A stretch of 64,000 nt of DNA, from contig DASVPO010000008.1 of assembly GCA_036382855.1 (NCBI GenBank), forward strand, positions 372,001 through 436,000, given 5' to 3'. Positions within the stretch are counted from its first letter, which is position 1. The number at the start of each line of letters is the position of its first letter. Under the pieces are notes generated by a model. That model was not told the DNA's origin. It did no database searches and worked only from the letters and a program-made list of their open reading frames with translations. Made by a program: the position numbers and the translations under genes. Source of the stretch: DASVTR01 sp036382855. Its GTDB lineage: Bacteria; Acidobacteriota; Blastocatellia; Pyrinomonadales; Pyrinomonadaceae. Positions 17,620-26,092 of this stretch are shown piece by piece.

Positions 17620-17641
17620 CTACAACCATAAATTAAAAGCC

Positions 17642-17983
17642 ATGAAAGACGCCTTACATTCACAACGACTCACGCACCTGCTTGAGCATTTTTCCGCCCA
17701 ACTGGACGAACTACTACGACAGCTTCAGCTACACGATTCGCCCTCTTTGCCACTGGAACTGCTGGACGAAATAGCCGTCACGACCGGGGAACTGATGCTC
17801 GTCCTGCTCGATTACCAGTCCGCGCATAAATCGGAAGAGCTTGTGCGCGCCGTCATCTCTCATGCACAATGCCTGCGCCAATCCCTGCGCTCGCATCAGC
17901 TACAGGCTGACGAGCTGAGCGCCGATGTCAGCAGCTTCAACGAAGATGTCGGCCTCATTATACGCGACAGCAAGCTGGCCGCC
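17642..17983 (+). CDS. Small helical protein, unknown function
   Basis: A 114-aa, mostly alpha-helical and leucine-rich cytoplasmic protein (LTHLLEHFSAQLDELLRQLQ, then a second long amphipathic helix). The in-frame ATG at 17642 lies just after a strong extended -10 box; the frame is open further upstream through the promoter, so the longer start is rejected. The leader is short and AU-rich with no clear Shine-Dalgarno sequence. No family is recognised; the helical pattern suggests a dimerising or bundle-forming protein. Confidence 0.6.
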
Positions 17984-18081
17984 TGAACACACAACGGCCA
18001 CGTTAAGCCTCATCCACGTGCAAGCTTAGACATTAACACGCACAAGAGAGACTCTTCCCGTCGTAGGTTTATCTTACGGCT

Positions 18082-18315
18082 TCAGGGCGTGACTAACCCC
18101 TTCTTGATATTACGCTGCCATGCCTCGTAGTTTCTGATTCGCCGTTTCGCCTGCTTGTGTGTCAGGTTCAGCTTCTTCGCTACATATTCGATGCGAGAAG
18201 TCCTGTCCTTCTTTTCGTCGTAAGCGACTCCCGGCGCTTCGAGAAAGAGTTGATACGCATACGTCCATTCAGCTTTGGTTTCGGGTGTAGCCTGTAGGCC
18301 ACGCAGTTCCGGCAT
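18082..18315 (-). CDS. Small basic protein with HTH-like C-terminus, unknown
   Basis: A 77-aa protein starting MPELRGLQATPETK. The ATG at 18315 has GGAG five bases upstream, which rules out the longer frame to 18369. The C-terminal half (RTSRIEYVAKKLNLTHKQAKRRIRNY in overview) has the spacing of a helix-turn-helix or a winged DNA-binding helix pair with many basic residues. It follows the AlkA-like gene by 54 bases on the same strand and could be co-transcribed with it. No family assigned. Confidence 0.6.
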   Translation of the reverse strand: MPELRGLQATPETKAEWTYAYQLFLEAPGVAYDEKKDRTSRIEYVAKKLNLTHKQAKRRIRNYEAWQRNIKKGLVTP

Positions 18316-18368
18316 GCTGCTCCTTGGATTTGCAGTTAAGTTAAAATGGGTTAATGAAATTTCACGCA

Positions 18369-19085
18369 CTAAGAATCAAGAGCTATCTCTTGCAGCGTTT
18401 CAGGTGGGAGTTCAGTCGCACGCCACATGTACCAACTAGCCACTGACCGAAAGGGGCGCCAGCGCTCTCCATATTGGATTAATTCTTTCGGTTTTGGCAA
18501 CTCTTTTATTCCATAAACGAGCGAGAAGCCTTTGCGGACGGCGAAGTCGCCGACGGGCAACACGTCCGGGCGGCCTAAACGGAAGATTAAAAGCATCTCA
18601 ACTGTCCAGCGTCCGATGCCTCGCACCTGTGTCAGCCGTTCGATAATCTCTTCGTCCGGCATCCGCCGCAGGCGAGCCAGTGTGGGGACGGTTCCATCGA
18701 GAGTTTTGGCGGCGAGGTCTTTGAGCGCGGCCAGCTTGGCCCTCGATAGTCCTGCGCCCAGCAGGCTCTCTTCAGAGGCTTGCAGAATGTCTTGCGGGGC
18801 GAGCCTCTTTTTACCGAAGAGAGCCAGAACGCGCAGGTGTATGGCGGCTGCCGCCTTGCCGTGAAGCTGCTGGTAGATAATATTTCTGGCGAGCGCCTCG
18901 AAGGGGTTGGAAAGGTGGCGAATCTGCATGTTGAAGGGGGCTGCGCGCTCTATCAGTTTGCCCAGCCTTGAATCCGCTGCCGATAGATAGACGATGGCTT
19001 CCTGCGGGTCGTAGCAGAAGCCGTTCTTCTTTTCCGTCGGATGGGAAGCCTTCGCTTGCGTCGCGGCTCTGGTTTTAGCAGTCAT
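18369..19085 (-). CDS. DNA-3-methyladenine glycosylase II-like (AlkA family, HhH-GPD)
   Basis: A 239-aa base-excision repair glycosylase that removes alkylated purines. The helix-hairpin-helix is at LTQVRGIGRWTVEMLL, and the catalytic aspartate is in LPVGDFAVRKG 30 residues later, at the usual distance. NIIYQQLHGKAAAAIH is the conserved glutamine-containing helix of AlkA relatives. The ATG at 19085 is preferred over the longer frame to 19331, which would overlap the divergent gene. It lacks the N-terminal TBP-like half of E. coli AlkA, like many short bacterial AlkA proteins. Confidence 0.9.
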   Translation of the reverse strand: MTAKTRAATQAKASHPTEKKNGFCYDPQEAIVYLSAADSRLGKLIERAAPFNMQIRHLSNPFEALARNIIYQQLHGKAAAAIHLRVLALFGKKRLAPQDILQASEESLLGAGLSRAKLAALKDLAAKTLDGTVPTLARLRRMPDEEIIERLTQVRGIGRWTVEMLLIFRLGRPDVLPVGDFAVRKGFSLVYGIKELPKPKELIQYGERWRPFRSVASWYMWRATELPPETLQEIALDS

Positions 19086-19191
19086 TCTCGTCTCAACGTC
19101 ATTCGATTTAATGAACCGGGCGCGACGCTCCCGCTCCGTCACGCAAATGCTTGCATAGAGAGCGGCGAGCGTCGTAATGTTAACAGAGATT

Positions 19192-19944
19192 ATGTCGAAT
19201 GCAACGTGTCCAAATTGCGGTGCGGCACTGATGGCGGGAGCGAAATTTTGCAGGCAATGCGGTCGGCTCGTCGGCGGCGCAAACGCAGATAATGTGACGG
19301 AGGCCACGACGCGAACGCTGCGTGCGCCCACTGACTACGCCGCGCAGCCGACAGATTTTTTCCAGTCGCCGCCGACCAGCCCCGCCTACATCTCTCCGAC
19401 GGAGACGCCGCCTCCCGCTGCTTATGACACCAAAAATCTTAAGGCGGGCGGGCCGAAGCAAAGCATCTGGCTGATGAGCGCCATCGCCAGCGTTCTCCTC
19501 GTCGCGGGAATTGCGCTCGGAATCATCCTGTTTATCAGAAGCTTCACTTCCGCAACTCGACCGTCCGGCGCAGAGCCAAAGACGCCGAGCGTCACTGTGC
19601 GCGGCGTACCTCCGCCGCCTCCGCCTCAGCCTCCGTCTGTCAGGACACAGACTACTTCCGTCAGCCCTGAGTTCGTCTATCCCGGTGCTGAAACCACTAT
19701 GGAAATGAAGAACGCAGAAGGCGGCAGCACGATACTTCAGTTGCGTACAAAAGACTCTTATGAAAAGGTTCTCGATTGGTATGTAGAGAATCTGAAACCG
19801 CAGAACACAATCATATCTCCCGGGCCGAGCGCCGTGCTCAAGTGGGATAAGTTAATGGCTGTCATTAACAGCGCAGGCGGCGAGACTCATATCATGCTCA
19901 AGCAGTTTGACGAGATGGATATTGATATTGACCTTAACAAGTAA
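19192..19944 (+). CDS. Zinc-ribbon membrane protein
   Basis: About 250 aa. It begins with a zinc ribbon, CPNCGAALMAGAKFCRQCGR (two CxxC knuckles), followed by a Pro/Thr-rich linker, one transmembrane helix (SIWLMSAIASVLLVAGIALG and following), a proline-rich stretch and a C-terminal alpha/beta domain of about 100 aa. The ATG at 19192 places the ribbon at the N-terminus as in similar proteins; an ATG five codons upstream is also possible. The ribbon should face the cytoplasm and the C-terminal domain the periplasm. Function unknown. Confidence 0.8.
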   Translation: MSNATCPNCGAALMAGAKFCRQCGRLVGGANADNVTEATTRTLRAPTDYAAQPTDFFQSPPTSPAYISPTETPPPAAYDTKNLKAGGPKQSIWLMSAIASVLLVAGIALGIILFIRSFTSATRPSGAEPKTPSVTVRGVPPPPPPQPPSVRTQTTSVSPEFVYPGAETTMEMKNAEGGSTILQLRTKDSYEKVLDWYVENLKPQNTIISPGPSAVLKWDKLMAVINSAGGETHIMLKQFDEMDIDIDLNK

Positions 19945-19990
19945 GCTGTCAAAGTCTCTTTAAGACGGAAGGGAAGCGACAGAAAGAAAA

Positions 19991-20025
19991 GGAGCGCTTC
20001 GGTCGTTTGACGGTCGAAGCGCTCC
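19991..20025 (-). terminator. Rho-independent terminator of rpoD
   Basis: GGAGCGCTTCG and its exact complement form an 11-bp stem with a small inner GTC/GAC pairing. On the minus strand the hairpin is followed by TTTTCTTTCT. It lies between convergent genes, 28 bases past the rpoD stop. Confidence 0.85.
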
Positions 20026-20052
20026 CTTCATGTTTAGACGATGCGTTGTCTC

Positions 20053-21765
20053 TTACTGGCTGGTTTCGATGAAACCCTTCAGCAGACGTGCGCGCGAAGG
20101 ATGACGCAGTTTTCTGAGCGCCTTGGCTTCAATCTGGCGTATGCGCTCACGCGTGACGGAGAAGTCCTGCCCGACCTCTTCGAGCGTGTGTTCCTCGCCT
20201 ATTGGCCCAAGCCCATAACGCATCTTGATGACCTTCTCTTCACGCGGGCTGAGTGTTGCCAGCACCTCGTCCGTTATCTCCCTCAAGTTTGAAGCGACGA
20301 CGGATTCGGCAGGGCTGACGCGCGACTTGTCTTCGATGAAATCGCCAAGCTGCGAGTCTTCCTCCTGTCCAATCGGCGTCTCAAGGCTGATGGGCTGCTG
20401 CGCCATCTTGAAGACCTGCCGGACCTTCGAGACAGGCATGTCAACACGCTGGGCAATCTCTTCGCTCGTCGGCTCGCGGCCCAACTCCTGTACGAGTGCG
20501 CGCGATGTTCTGACGAGCTTGTTAATCGTCTCAATCATGTGAACAGGAATACGGATGGTTCTCGCCTGATCAGCAATCGCACGCGTTATCGCCTGACGAA
20601 TCCACCACGTCGCATAAGTTGAAAACTTATAACCACGTCTCCACTCGAATTTGTCCACGCCCCTCATCAGGCCGATGTTGCCTTCCTGAATGAGGTCGAG
20701 GAATTGCAGGCCACGGTTGGTGTACTTCTTCGCTATCGAGACGACCAGACGCAGATTAGCTTCCGTCAATTCACGCTTGGCCTGAACGGTCTGAGCCTCG
20801 CTGGCCGCAATCGAGTGGTGCGCGCGGCGAATCTCGACGGGAGAGAGGCCCATCTCGCTCTCTATCTGCTTGAGAATACGCTTGGCCGCGCTAATGTGCC
20901 GCTTGTAGTCTTTCTCCTGCTCGGGCTTAATCCGTTTCTGGTTAAGCTTCTCCGTGTATTTCTCAATCTCGCGTTCCTGCGTGCGAACGGACTTGTAGGC
21001 AGCGCCAATGGCATCAATAAGACGCTGGCGAGCGCTCTCCTTGAGTTTGAGTTGCTTGATCTCGCGCGCCAGTTCGAGGCGTATGCCGGCGAGCTTGCGG
21101 CGCAGGCGGAGCAGTTTCTTGCTCTTCTTTGTGCGCGAAAGCTGCTGCTCTGCCTTGAGCTTTTCGAGTTCCTTCGTGCCGGTCTGGAAAAGCTGACGAA
21201 TACGCTCGAAGCCTTCGAGCGTCCGGCGCAAGTACTCGTCCGCCTTGTCTTCAAACTCTCCCATCTCTATCTGGTCGGAGAGCGCGACGACATCGCGTAA
21301 GTTGAGCTTACCGCTTTCAAGCAGTTGTCCGATGCCCAGAAGCTCACGCAGGGCGATGGCCGAACGCGAGAGCGCCTTATGTGTGCGAATCTGCCCGCGC
21401 TCGATGCGCTGCGCAATGGCTACCTCCTGCTCACGCGTCAGCAGCGGGACAGTGCCCATCTGCCGCAAGTAAGTGCGCACGGGGTCGCTCGATTTGTCTT
21501 CGACGCCCGCAGACAGGTCCAGCTCGTCCTCGTCGTCAACGGAGAGGTCGTTATCGTCCGTGACAGTCTGCGAGGCCACGTCGTCCAGCAAAAGCTCGTC
21601 GGCGTCAGTCTCCGTGAGGCTGGCTCCGCCCAGTTTTTGCAAGACTTCCTCGATTCTGCCCGTCGCAATGGCCTCATCCTGATGCTCACCATCGAACGGC
21701 AGGTACTTGTCGCGGTCTAAGCCCAGCGTTGAGATACTACCCTCTGTCATGTTCTTCTCAGCCAT
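20053..21765 (-). CDS. rpoD: Primary RNA polymerase sigma factor (sigma-70)
   Basis: A 570-aa housekeeping sigma factor. Region 1.2 is DPVRTYLRQMGTVPLLTREQE. Region 2 is YTNRGLQFLDLIQEGNIGLM then FEWRRGYKFSTYATWWIRQA (-10 recognition and melting). Region 3 contains RIPVHMIETINKL. Region 4.2 ends with VGQDFSVTRERIRQIEAKAL (-35 recognition). The acidic N-terminal segment is short, and the non-conserved region between 1.2 and 2 is long and Lys/Arg-rich (residues about 150-300). A strong terminator follows. It is a single transcription unit. Confidence 0.98.
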   Translation of the reverse strand: MAEKNMTEGSISTLGLDRDKYLPFDGEHQDEAIATGRIEEVLQKLGGASLTETDADELLLDDVASQTVTDDNDLSVDDEDELDLSAGVEDKSSDPVRTYLRQMGTVPLLTREQEVAIAQRIERGQIRTHKALSRSAIALRELLGIGQLLESGKLNLRDVVALSDQIEMGEFEDKADEYLRRTLEGFERIRQLFQTGTKELEKLKAEQQLSRTKKSKKLLRLRRKLAGIRLELAREIKQLKLKESARQRLIDAIGAAYKSVRTQEREIEKYTEKLNQKRIKPEQEKDYKRHISAAKRILKQIESEMGLSPVEIRRAHHSIAASEAQTVQAKRELTEANLRLVVSIAKKYTNRGLQFLDLIQEGNIGLMRGVDKFEWRRGYKFSTYATWWIRQAITRAIADQARTIRIPVHMIETINKLVRTSRALVQELGREPTSEEIAQRVDMPVSKVRQVFKMAQQPISLETPIGQEEDSQLGDFIEDKSRVSPAESVVASNLREITDEVLATLSPREEKVIKMRYGLGPIGEEHTLEEVGQDFSVTRERIRQIEAKALRKLRHPSRARLLKGFIETSQ

Positions 21766-22260
21766 ATACGGTATTTAAACGCCCGCCCTTCTCGAAACAG
21801 TCCTGTCAGCCCAAGTGCTTAAACCTCTCTCCCAAAGAGAAAACCGAGACGGACTGTTTCGCAACGAGTCGGTTTCCAATCACTCTGACGCGCATGCCAG
21901 TTGTGATACGCTTTGGATGATAAAAAAGATTGAAAAGTTTAATGCCGAAAGGCACTTTACGCCCTAATTGTTGAAATAGTTTCGCATCCGCCACGCTGCC
22001 GGCCGCCACACAGCGAAAACCGCGGAAATCCGAGCAATTTAGACGATTTAACTCGCCAACGGCAGTCGTTTCACATGGTCAAGCCCCTCAAACCATCTGC
22101 CCGCGCTGGCAATCAACCGACAATATACGATTTTCGCTCCGAATGCGAGTCAATTTTAGACAAAAATTAGACTTTACCGCACAAGCGTTCATTCAAACAC
22201 GCAGAACGCAGCCCTTTGTAACAGCAATCTTGGAGCAGGCGGATCGAATATATTTAGTGC
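21766..22260. other. Intergenic region upstream of rpoD
   Basis: About 495 bases between two minus-strand genes, AT-richer than its surroundings. A candidate promoter is annotated at 22122-22153. A 67-codon open frame at 21806-22009 has no ribosome site or family and is not called. Confidence 0.4.
22122..22153 (-). promoter_or_regulatory. Candidate sigma-70 promoter for rpoD
   Basis: On the minus strand TTGACT (22148-22153) is followed after 20 bases by TATATT (22122-22127). The boxes are good but the spacing is longer than the usual 17, so this is tentative. It would give a leader of roughly 350 bases before rpoD. Confidence 0.35.
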
Positions 22261-23241
22261 CTACATCTCTCTCTTTTTATCGTGCTTGATTCCGAGCACT
22301 TGAGACGGTTTGATGTCCAAGCGGCTTTCGTTATCAACATCCGGCAGCTTTCCGCTCCCACTTTTCTCATCAATAGACTTCACGCCGGCCAGCTTTTCCG
22401 ATGGATGAATGTCACCCTCCGCTTCGTCGTACAGTTCAAACCACGGCAGCCCAAATTCCACGTATGTCTTAGCGTTGACAGGGGTTGGAGGCGGCCTTCT
22501 CCCTGTCAGGTCGAAATACTGCTCGCTGTTAACGATGTGGACGAAAACTGAGCCGGAATTATTTTCGTCCCATGTTTCGACTCCGTAGGGATCCGGGTAA
22601 ATCTTCTGAATCATGCGACCACCCACGCCGAGGCCCATCTGCTCGCCTCCTGCACCCGCCTGCATACCCATCATCGGGTAAGTTTGAAAGTCCGTTTTAG
22701 GTTTCAACGGCGGTTTGTCAGGAAACCTGCCGGGTTTGGGTTCAAAGACGAGAAGCTGAACGCCGCCCCAGATTTCTTCGCCTGTGAGCTGCGCCTCAAC
22801 CGTGTAGCCCAAGCCCAACGGCATTGCCACAAACTGACGAATATAACCCTCGCCTGCGTTGATGCCATCGAGCCACGGTTGGTCAGGACAGACGATGTAA
22901 TCCTGAGGCTGGCCGCGCAGTTGATTGTCCCATGCGTCGCCGGAGATTGCATTGACTCGCCCGACTCCTACCTTGACCGCGTTCGGCTTCCACCCTGCCG
23001 CGCTAAACCCAAGCCATAGCGCTTCACGCTGGTACATGGGGATAAAGACGCCGCCGTACTCTTTCATCAGGTCTGTCGCGCGGTCCTGAAAGTCTTCGAC
23101 CCTGTGCATTGGAAACAGACCAAGCCCCGGCGGGAGCGGATAGTTTGTGCCGTCATCCGGCAGCCGCAGCGTCCGCTGGAAAGAGACGGAAAACCTTTCA
23201 CCGATGTGCAGCCTGTTTCCCTCGATGAAAGTTTCCAGCAT
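22261..23241 (-). CDS. Unknown protein linked to the caspase block
   Basis: A 326-aa soluble-looking protein without a signal peptide or membrane segment. I recognise no named domain. Features: the N-terminal block LPDDGTNYPLPPGLGLFP, a central GEEIWGGVQLLVFEP, a Met/Gly-rich loop (GMQAGAGGEQMGLGVGGRM) followed by QKIYPDPYGVETWDE, and a polar, acidic C-terminal tail. The compact fold with many aromatic and glycine residues suggests a structural or binding protein rather than an enzyme. The start at ATG 23241 is preferred over a TTG at 23274. It is the last of four co-directional genes after the metzincin and caspase. Confidence 0.75.
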   Translation of the reverse strand: MLETFIEGNRLHIGERFSVSFQRTLRLPDDGTNYPLPPGLGLFPMHRVEDFQDRATDLMKEYGGVFIPMYQREALWLGFSAAGWKPNAVKVGVGRVNAISGDAWDNQLRGQPQDYIVCPDQPWLDGINAGEGYIRQFVAMPLGLGYTVEAQLTGEEIWGGVQLLVFEPKPGRFPDKPPLKPKTDFQTYPMMGMQAGAGGEQMGLGVGGRMIQKIYPDPYGVETWDENNSGSVFVHIVNSEQYFDLTGRRPPPTPVNAKTYVEFGLPWFELYDEAEGDIHPSEKLAGVKSIDEKSGSGKLPDVDNESRLDIKPSQVLGIKHDKKREM

Positions 23242-23279
23242 ACACTCTATTTTAGAAGGATTCTGAAGAAACAACTGTC

Positions 23280-23308
23280 AGGAGAGAGCGAGCTATTCGC
23301 TCTCTCCT
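23280..23308 (-). terminator. Hairpin overlapping the stop codon of the 533-aa-frame gene
   Basis: AGGAGAGAGCG and its complement form a perfect 11-bp stem with a 7-base loop that contains part of the stop codon of the upstream gene. On the minus strand it is followed by TGACAGTTGTTTC, only weakly T-rich. It may attenuate transcription between the two unknown genes or stabilise the upstream message. Confidence 0.5.
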
Positions 23309-24867
23309 TCGGTGTCTGAGGCGACCGCCGCAGCCGAAGCTGCCTTCGATTGCTTGTACTCATTAAACAGGGCTTGCACATTTGCGCCGGGAAGTCCTGA
23401 AGATTGGACCATCATTCTGAGTTGGCTCTTGCTAAGCTTTGCTTTCGGTTTCCGCTTCCTTGCTTTGTATACGGAAGCGTCGAGCGACTTCTTCTTCTTG
23501 TCAGACTTGAGGCCGCGCATTGTTGTTTTCCCTTTTAAGGCTAAGCCCTTCTTAGAGCCGGAGGTGTCAGGGGCAGTCGGCTCATCCGTCGCTAATGTAA
23601 ATGCGTCTGCATCTTGAAAAGCAATCCGGCTCAAGTGGGGTTCAATGATAGACAGTTCGACTCGCTCGTCGCTTACGTCCGCTAAGATCTCAAATCCCGG
23701 CAGAGCTTCTTTGACGCTTTTCACCTTCCACTGAAGCCACGGCTCTTCTCCCCAAATACGGCCCGCGCACTGGAAGGCCATAGAGTTGAGCGGCACTAAT
23801 CCTTCATTGTCGACCGTAGCGTTAACGACCTGCCACCAACTACGACGCAGCATCGGCGGGTGCTCGAAGATGTATGATGTCTCTTTTGCTCCGAGCCGGA
23901 GGGCGAGCGCTTCAACGTCCGGGTGCTGGTTCTCACCGAGCAGCCTTCTCAGGTTGTCAACGACGATGCGTAGTAAGTCAAGCTTGACCTGCTGGCCGAG
24001 CAGCAGCAGGTGCGCTCCGAAAATACCGAGCATGGGATTTTTAAACTTCCCATACAAAATCGCCTGTATAGTTTGCTCAGGTAAGACCTGCCGCGTATTG
24101 ATGAGACCTAATTTTGCAGCTTCGACAAGACGCTTCTCCGGGTCGTGAGGATTAAACCCTTCCTGGGAAAGCTGGATTGACGCGTTAATCAGGTCGGCGC
24201 GGCGGTCGGCAGCATCCTCCCCGTAATTTCGTTGCAGCAGAAACACCTGCGTCTGCCAGTTGCTTGAAGCAACCACGGTTTGCTCTATCGAGTCGCCGGA
24301 AGCCAGTTCCAGAGAGAGCCTGTAGATGCCCGGATCCACCTGCACATTGCATGCGGCCCAGGGGTCACTTGTCGTGTTGGACGCAGATTGTTCAGCAAAG
24401 TCTGCTACCGGCACGCCTTGCGCGTCGAGGAGTTTCAAACCCCTGTGCGGTGTTCTGTTCGGCTCACCTCCGTCATCCGAGCTTTGCTGTGATGTCCAGT
24501 CTCTAACGAAAACAAAGATGGAACTTCCAGAACCTGCGACGACGTGAACTCGTTGGCATTCCCTCTGGGCGGCGGAGATATGATACTCGTGTGTTTTACC
24601 CGTATCGGAGAGCGGCGCTGAGGAAGGGAAGTGGATGCGCGCAAACTCGACGGTCTCAGGTCTATCCAGCAGGACTACATTCTCTGTCCGGCTCTCAAAA
24701 CCCGCGCGCACTTTGACCGTGTAGATTCCGGGAGTCAGGCTGAAAGTGTTCTGTTGGCCGCTTCCGCGTTCAACCACCGTGAAACGTCCGTCTATGATAA
24801 AAACCTCTGCCGATTCGTCGGAGGTCTTCACTTCAAGATTCAGTTTTTTTGGTTCAGAGGCTTTCAT
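23293..24867 (-). CDS. Unknown multidomain protein translationally linked to the caspase gene
   Basis: About 524 aa, no signal peptide. Residues about 10-100 resemble a PEGA-like beta domain (LTPGIYTVKVRAGF). A second beta-rich segment contains DPGIYRLSLELASGDSIEQT. The middle (about 230-430) is helical. The C-terminal 90 residues are very Lys/Arg-rich (KARKRKPKAKLSKSQ) and end in a Ala/Ser-rich acidic tail, so nucleic-acid or membrane-surface binding is possible. I choose ATG 24867, six bases after AGGAG; that ribosome site lies inside the end of the caspase gene, giving a 14-base overlap and likely coupled translation. No function is assigned. Confidence 0.8.
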   Translation of the reverse strand: MKASEPKKLNLEVKTSDESAEVFIIDGRFTVVERGSGQQNTFSLTPGIYTVKVRAGFESRTENVVLLDRPETVEFARIHFPSSAPLSDTGKTHEYHISAAQRECQRVHVVAGSGSSIFVFVRDWTSQQSSDDGGEPNRTPHRGLKLLDAQGVPVADFAEQSASNTTSDPWAACNVQVDPGIYRLSLELASGDSIEQTVVASSNWQTQVFLLQRNYGEDAADRRADLINASIQLSQEGFNPHDPEKRLVEAAKLGLINTRQVLPEQTIQAILYGKFKNPMLGIFGAHLLLLGQQVKLDLLRIVVDNLRRLLGENQHPDVEALALRLGAKETSYIFEHPPMLRRSWWQVVNATVDNEGLVPLNSMAFQCAGRIWGEEPWLQWKVKSVKEALPGFEILADVSDERVELSIIEPHLSRIAFQDADAFTLATDEPTAPDTSGSKKGLALKGKTTMRGLKSDKKKKSLDASVYKARKRKPKAKLSKSQLRMMVQSSGLPGANVQALFNEYKQSKAASAAAVASDTEGESE

Positions 24868-25939
24868 TGACATCTCCTGTCCCGGCGACTTCAATCACCT
24901 TCTTCAGGCCCGCATCAATAATCAGGGCCAAATACTTTCCGCGCTTCAGATTCACCACCCACGAGGCCGGGGCGGCCGCCGCGTGCTCCACTTGCGTGAA
25001 GTCTTTTCCGTCAAGAATTTGCGCCTCTTTTCCAACCGCAGCCGGTGGCACGCTTATTGTGACACGGAACGTCGGAATCGGCACGCTCATCAGCACGAAT
25101 CCGTTTCCCTTCTTGGGGTAGTAATCAATCTCCGGCTCCTTCGGAATGTCCGGGTTCTTCTTTTCGGCGGGGGTGAGTAGTTCCTCCATGTTTGTATAAA
25201 GATAATCGCTCAGGGAGCGCGCCGAGAGTTCTCCTGTGTCGGCGTCAACGGCCCCGCCTTCCAGTGCTTTAATCAAGGTGGCAGTGAATATCCCGCGCCT
25301 GACCCCGTCAATACTCTTCTCGCGCGAAAGGCGCGACCACTTCGTTGCATAACCATAAAAGCGCTTCACCTTATCAACAGCCCCCGGCGCGAGCGATTCG
25401 CTGAAGGACATGTTAAGGCCCATTACGGGATGAAGCTCCCGGCAGCAATCCATCAAGAGGATTACCTCTTCGAAATACTTGGCCTTGAAAAACCAGTCGG
25501 CCGTATATTGTCCGAGGATGTGATAGATAGCCCCTGTACGGTTGCGTTTGGCATTAGCCATCAGCAGGGCCGTCTGGTCGTCGCGCGGAGCAAAGCCGTG
25601 TCCTGCCATGTAGATGTAGAGTCGTCTTCCGACCTTCAGCCCTTTGTTATTTTTCTCGTTCTCTTCGGCCTTATTCTGTAGTCTCTCGAACGCAAGCTGC
25701 ACGTCCGTGGCTATCGGCTTGGCCTCTTCTGCCGTCTTGGCGGGCGGGTTATAATTTGAACTGAGGAATAAAGCTATATGCTCTTCATCATTGGGCACAT
25801 TGCCGCCGGTTGGAGAGATAAGCCAGTCGCGAAAGGCCAGCGCGTCGTTCTCAGGCCCTTCGAGCGGGCCATCCACGTCGAAATCAGGGTAAGACTTAAT
25901 TCCGATGATGACCGCGTAATCTTTATCGTTCATAGCCAT
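24854..25939 (-). CDS. Caspase-like cysteine protease (peptidase C14 / metacaspase family)
   Basis: A 361-aa cytoplasmic protein. The p20-type caspase fold spans residues 1-260: AVIIGIKSYPDF, the catalytic His114 in YIYMAGHGFAP, and the catalytic Cys in ILLMDCCREL (Cys166 by comparison with D-x-C). The C-terminal 90 residues (from PIPTFRVTISVPP) look like a beta-sandwich domain similar to those in its partner at 23293. Bacterial caspases cleave after Arg/Lys or Asp and often act in defence or programmed death; here no known sensor or pore-forming partner is adjacent. The gene lies between a metzincin and two unknown genes on the same strand. Two close ATG codons (25939, 25933) lack clear ribosome sites. 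Confidence 0.92.
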   Translation of the reverse strand: MAMNDKDYAVIIGIKSYPDFDVDGPLEGPENDALAFRDWLISPTGGNVPNDEEHIALFLSSNYNPPAKTAEEAKPIATDVQLAFERLQNKAEENEKNNKGLKVGRRLYIYMAGHGFAPRDDQTALLMANAKRNRTGAIYHILGQYTADWFFKAKYFEEVILLMDCCRELHPVMGLNMSFSESLAPGAVDKVKRFYGYATKWSRLSREKSIDGVRRGIFTATLIKALEGGAVDADTGELSARSLSDYLYTNMEELLTPAEKKNPDIPKEPEIDYYPKKGNGFVLMSVPIPTFRVTISVPPAAVGKEAQILDGKDFTQVEHAAAAPASWVVNLKRGKYLALIIDAGLKKVIEVAGTGDVNESL

Positions 25940-26092
25940 ACGTTTATACCGTTGAGGCAGATGCAGTATCCGGGAAGCCGCCCCTGAAAGCGCGCCTACT
26001 CAAAGAGGGGATGGCGCAAACGGACGGCGTCCCGGATACGGATCAGCGGAAACTAAGCGTCTCCTTTAAAAATACGCGACCCTTGTTGTCAA

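Noticed and set aside
21806..22009. A 67-codon frame upstream of rpoD
   Set aside because: No ribosome site or recognisable family; it lies in an AT-rich regulatory gap with a promoter candidate.
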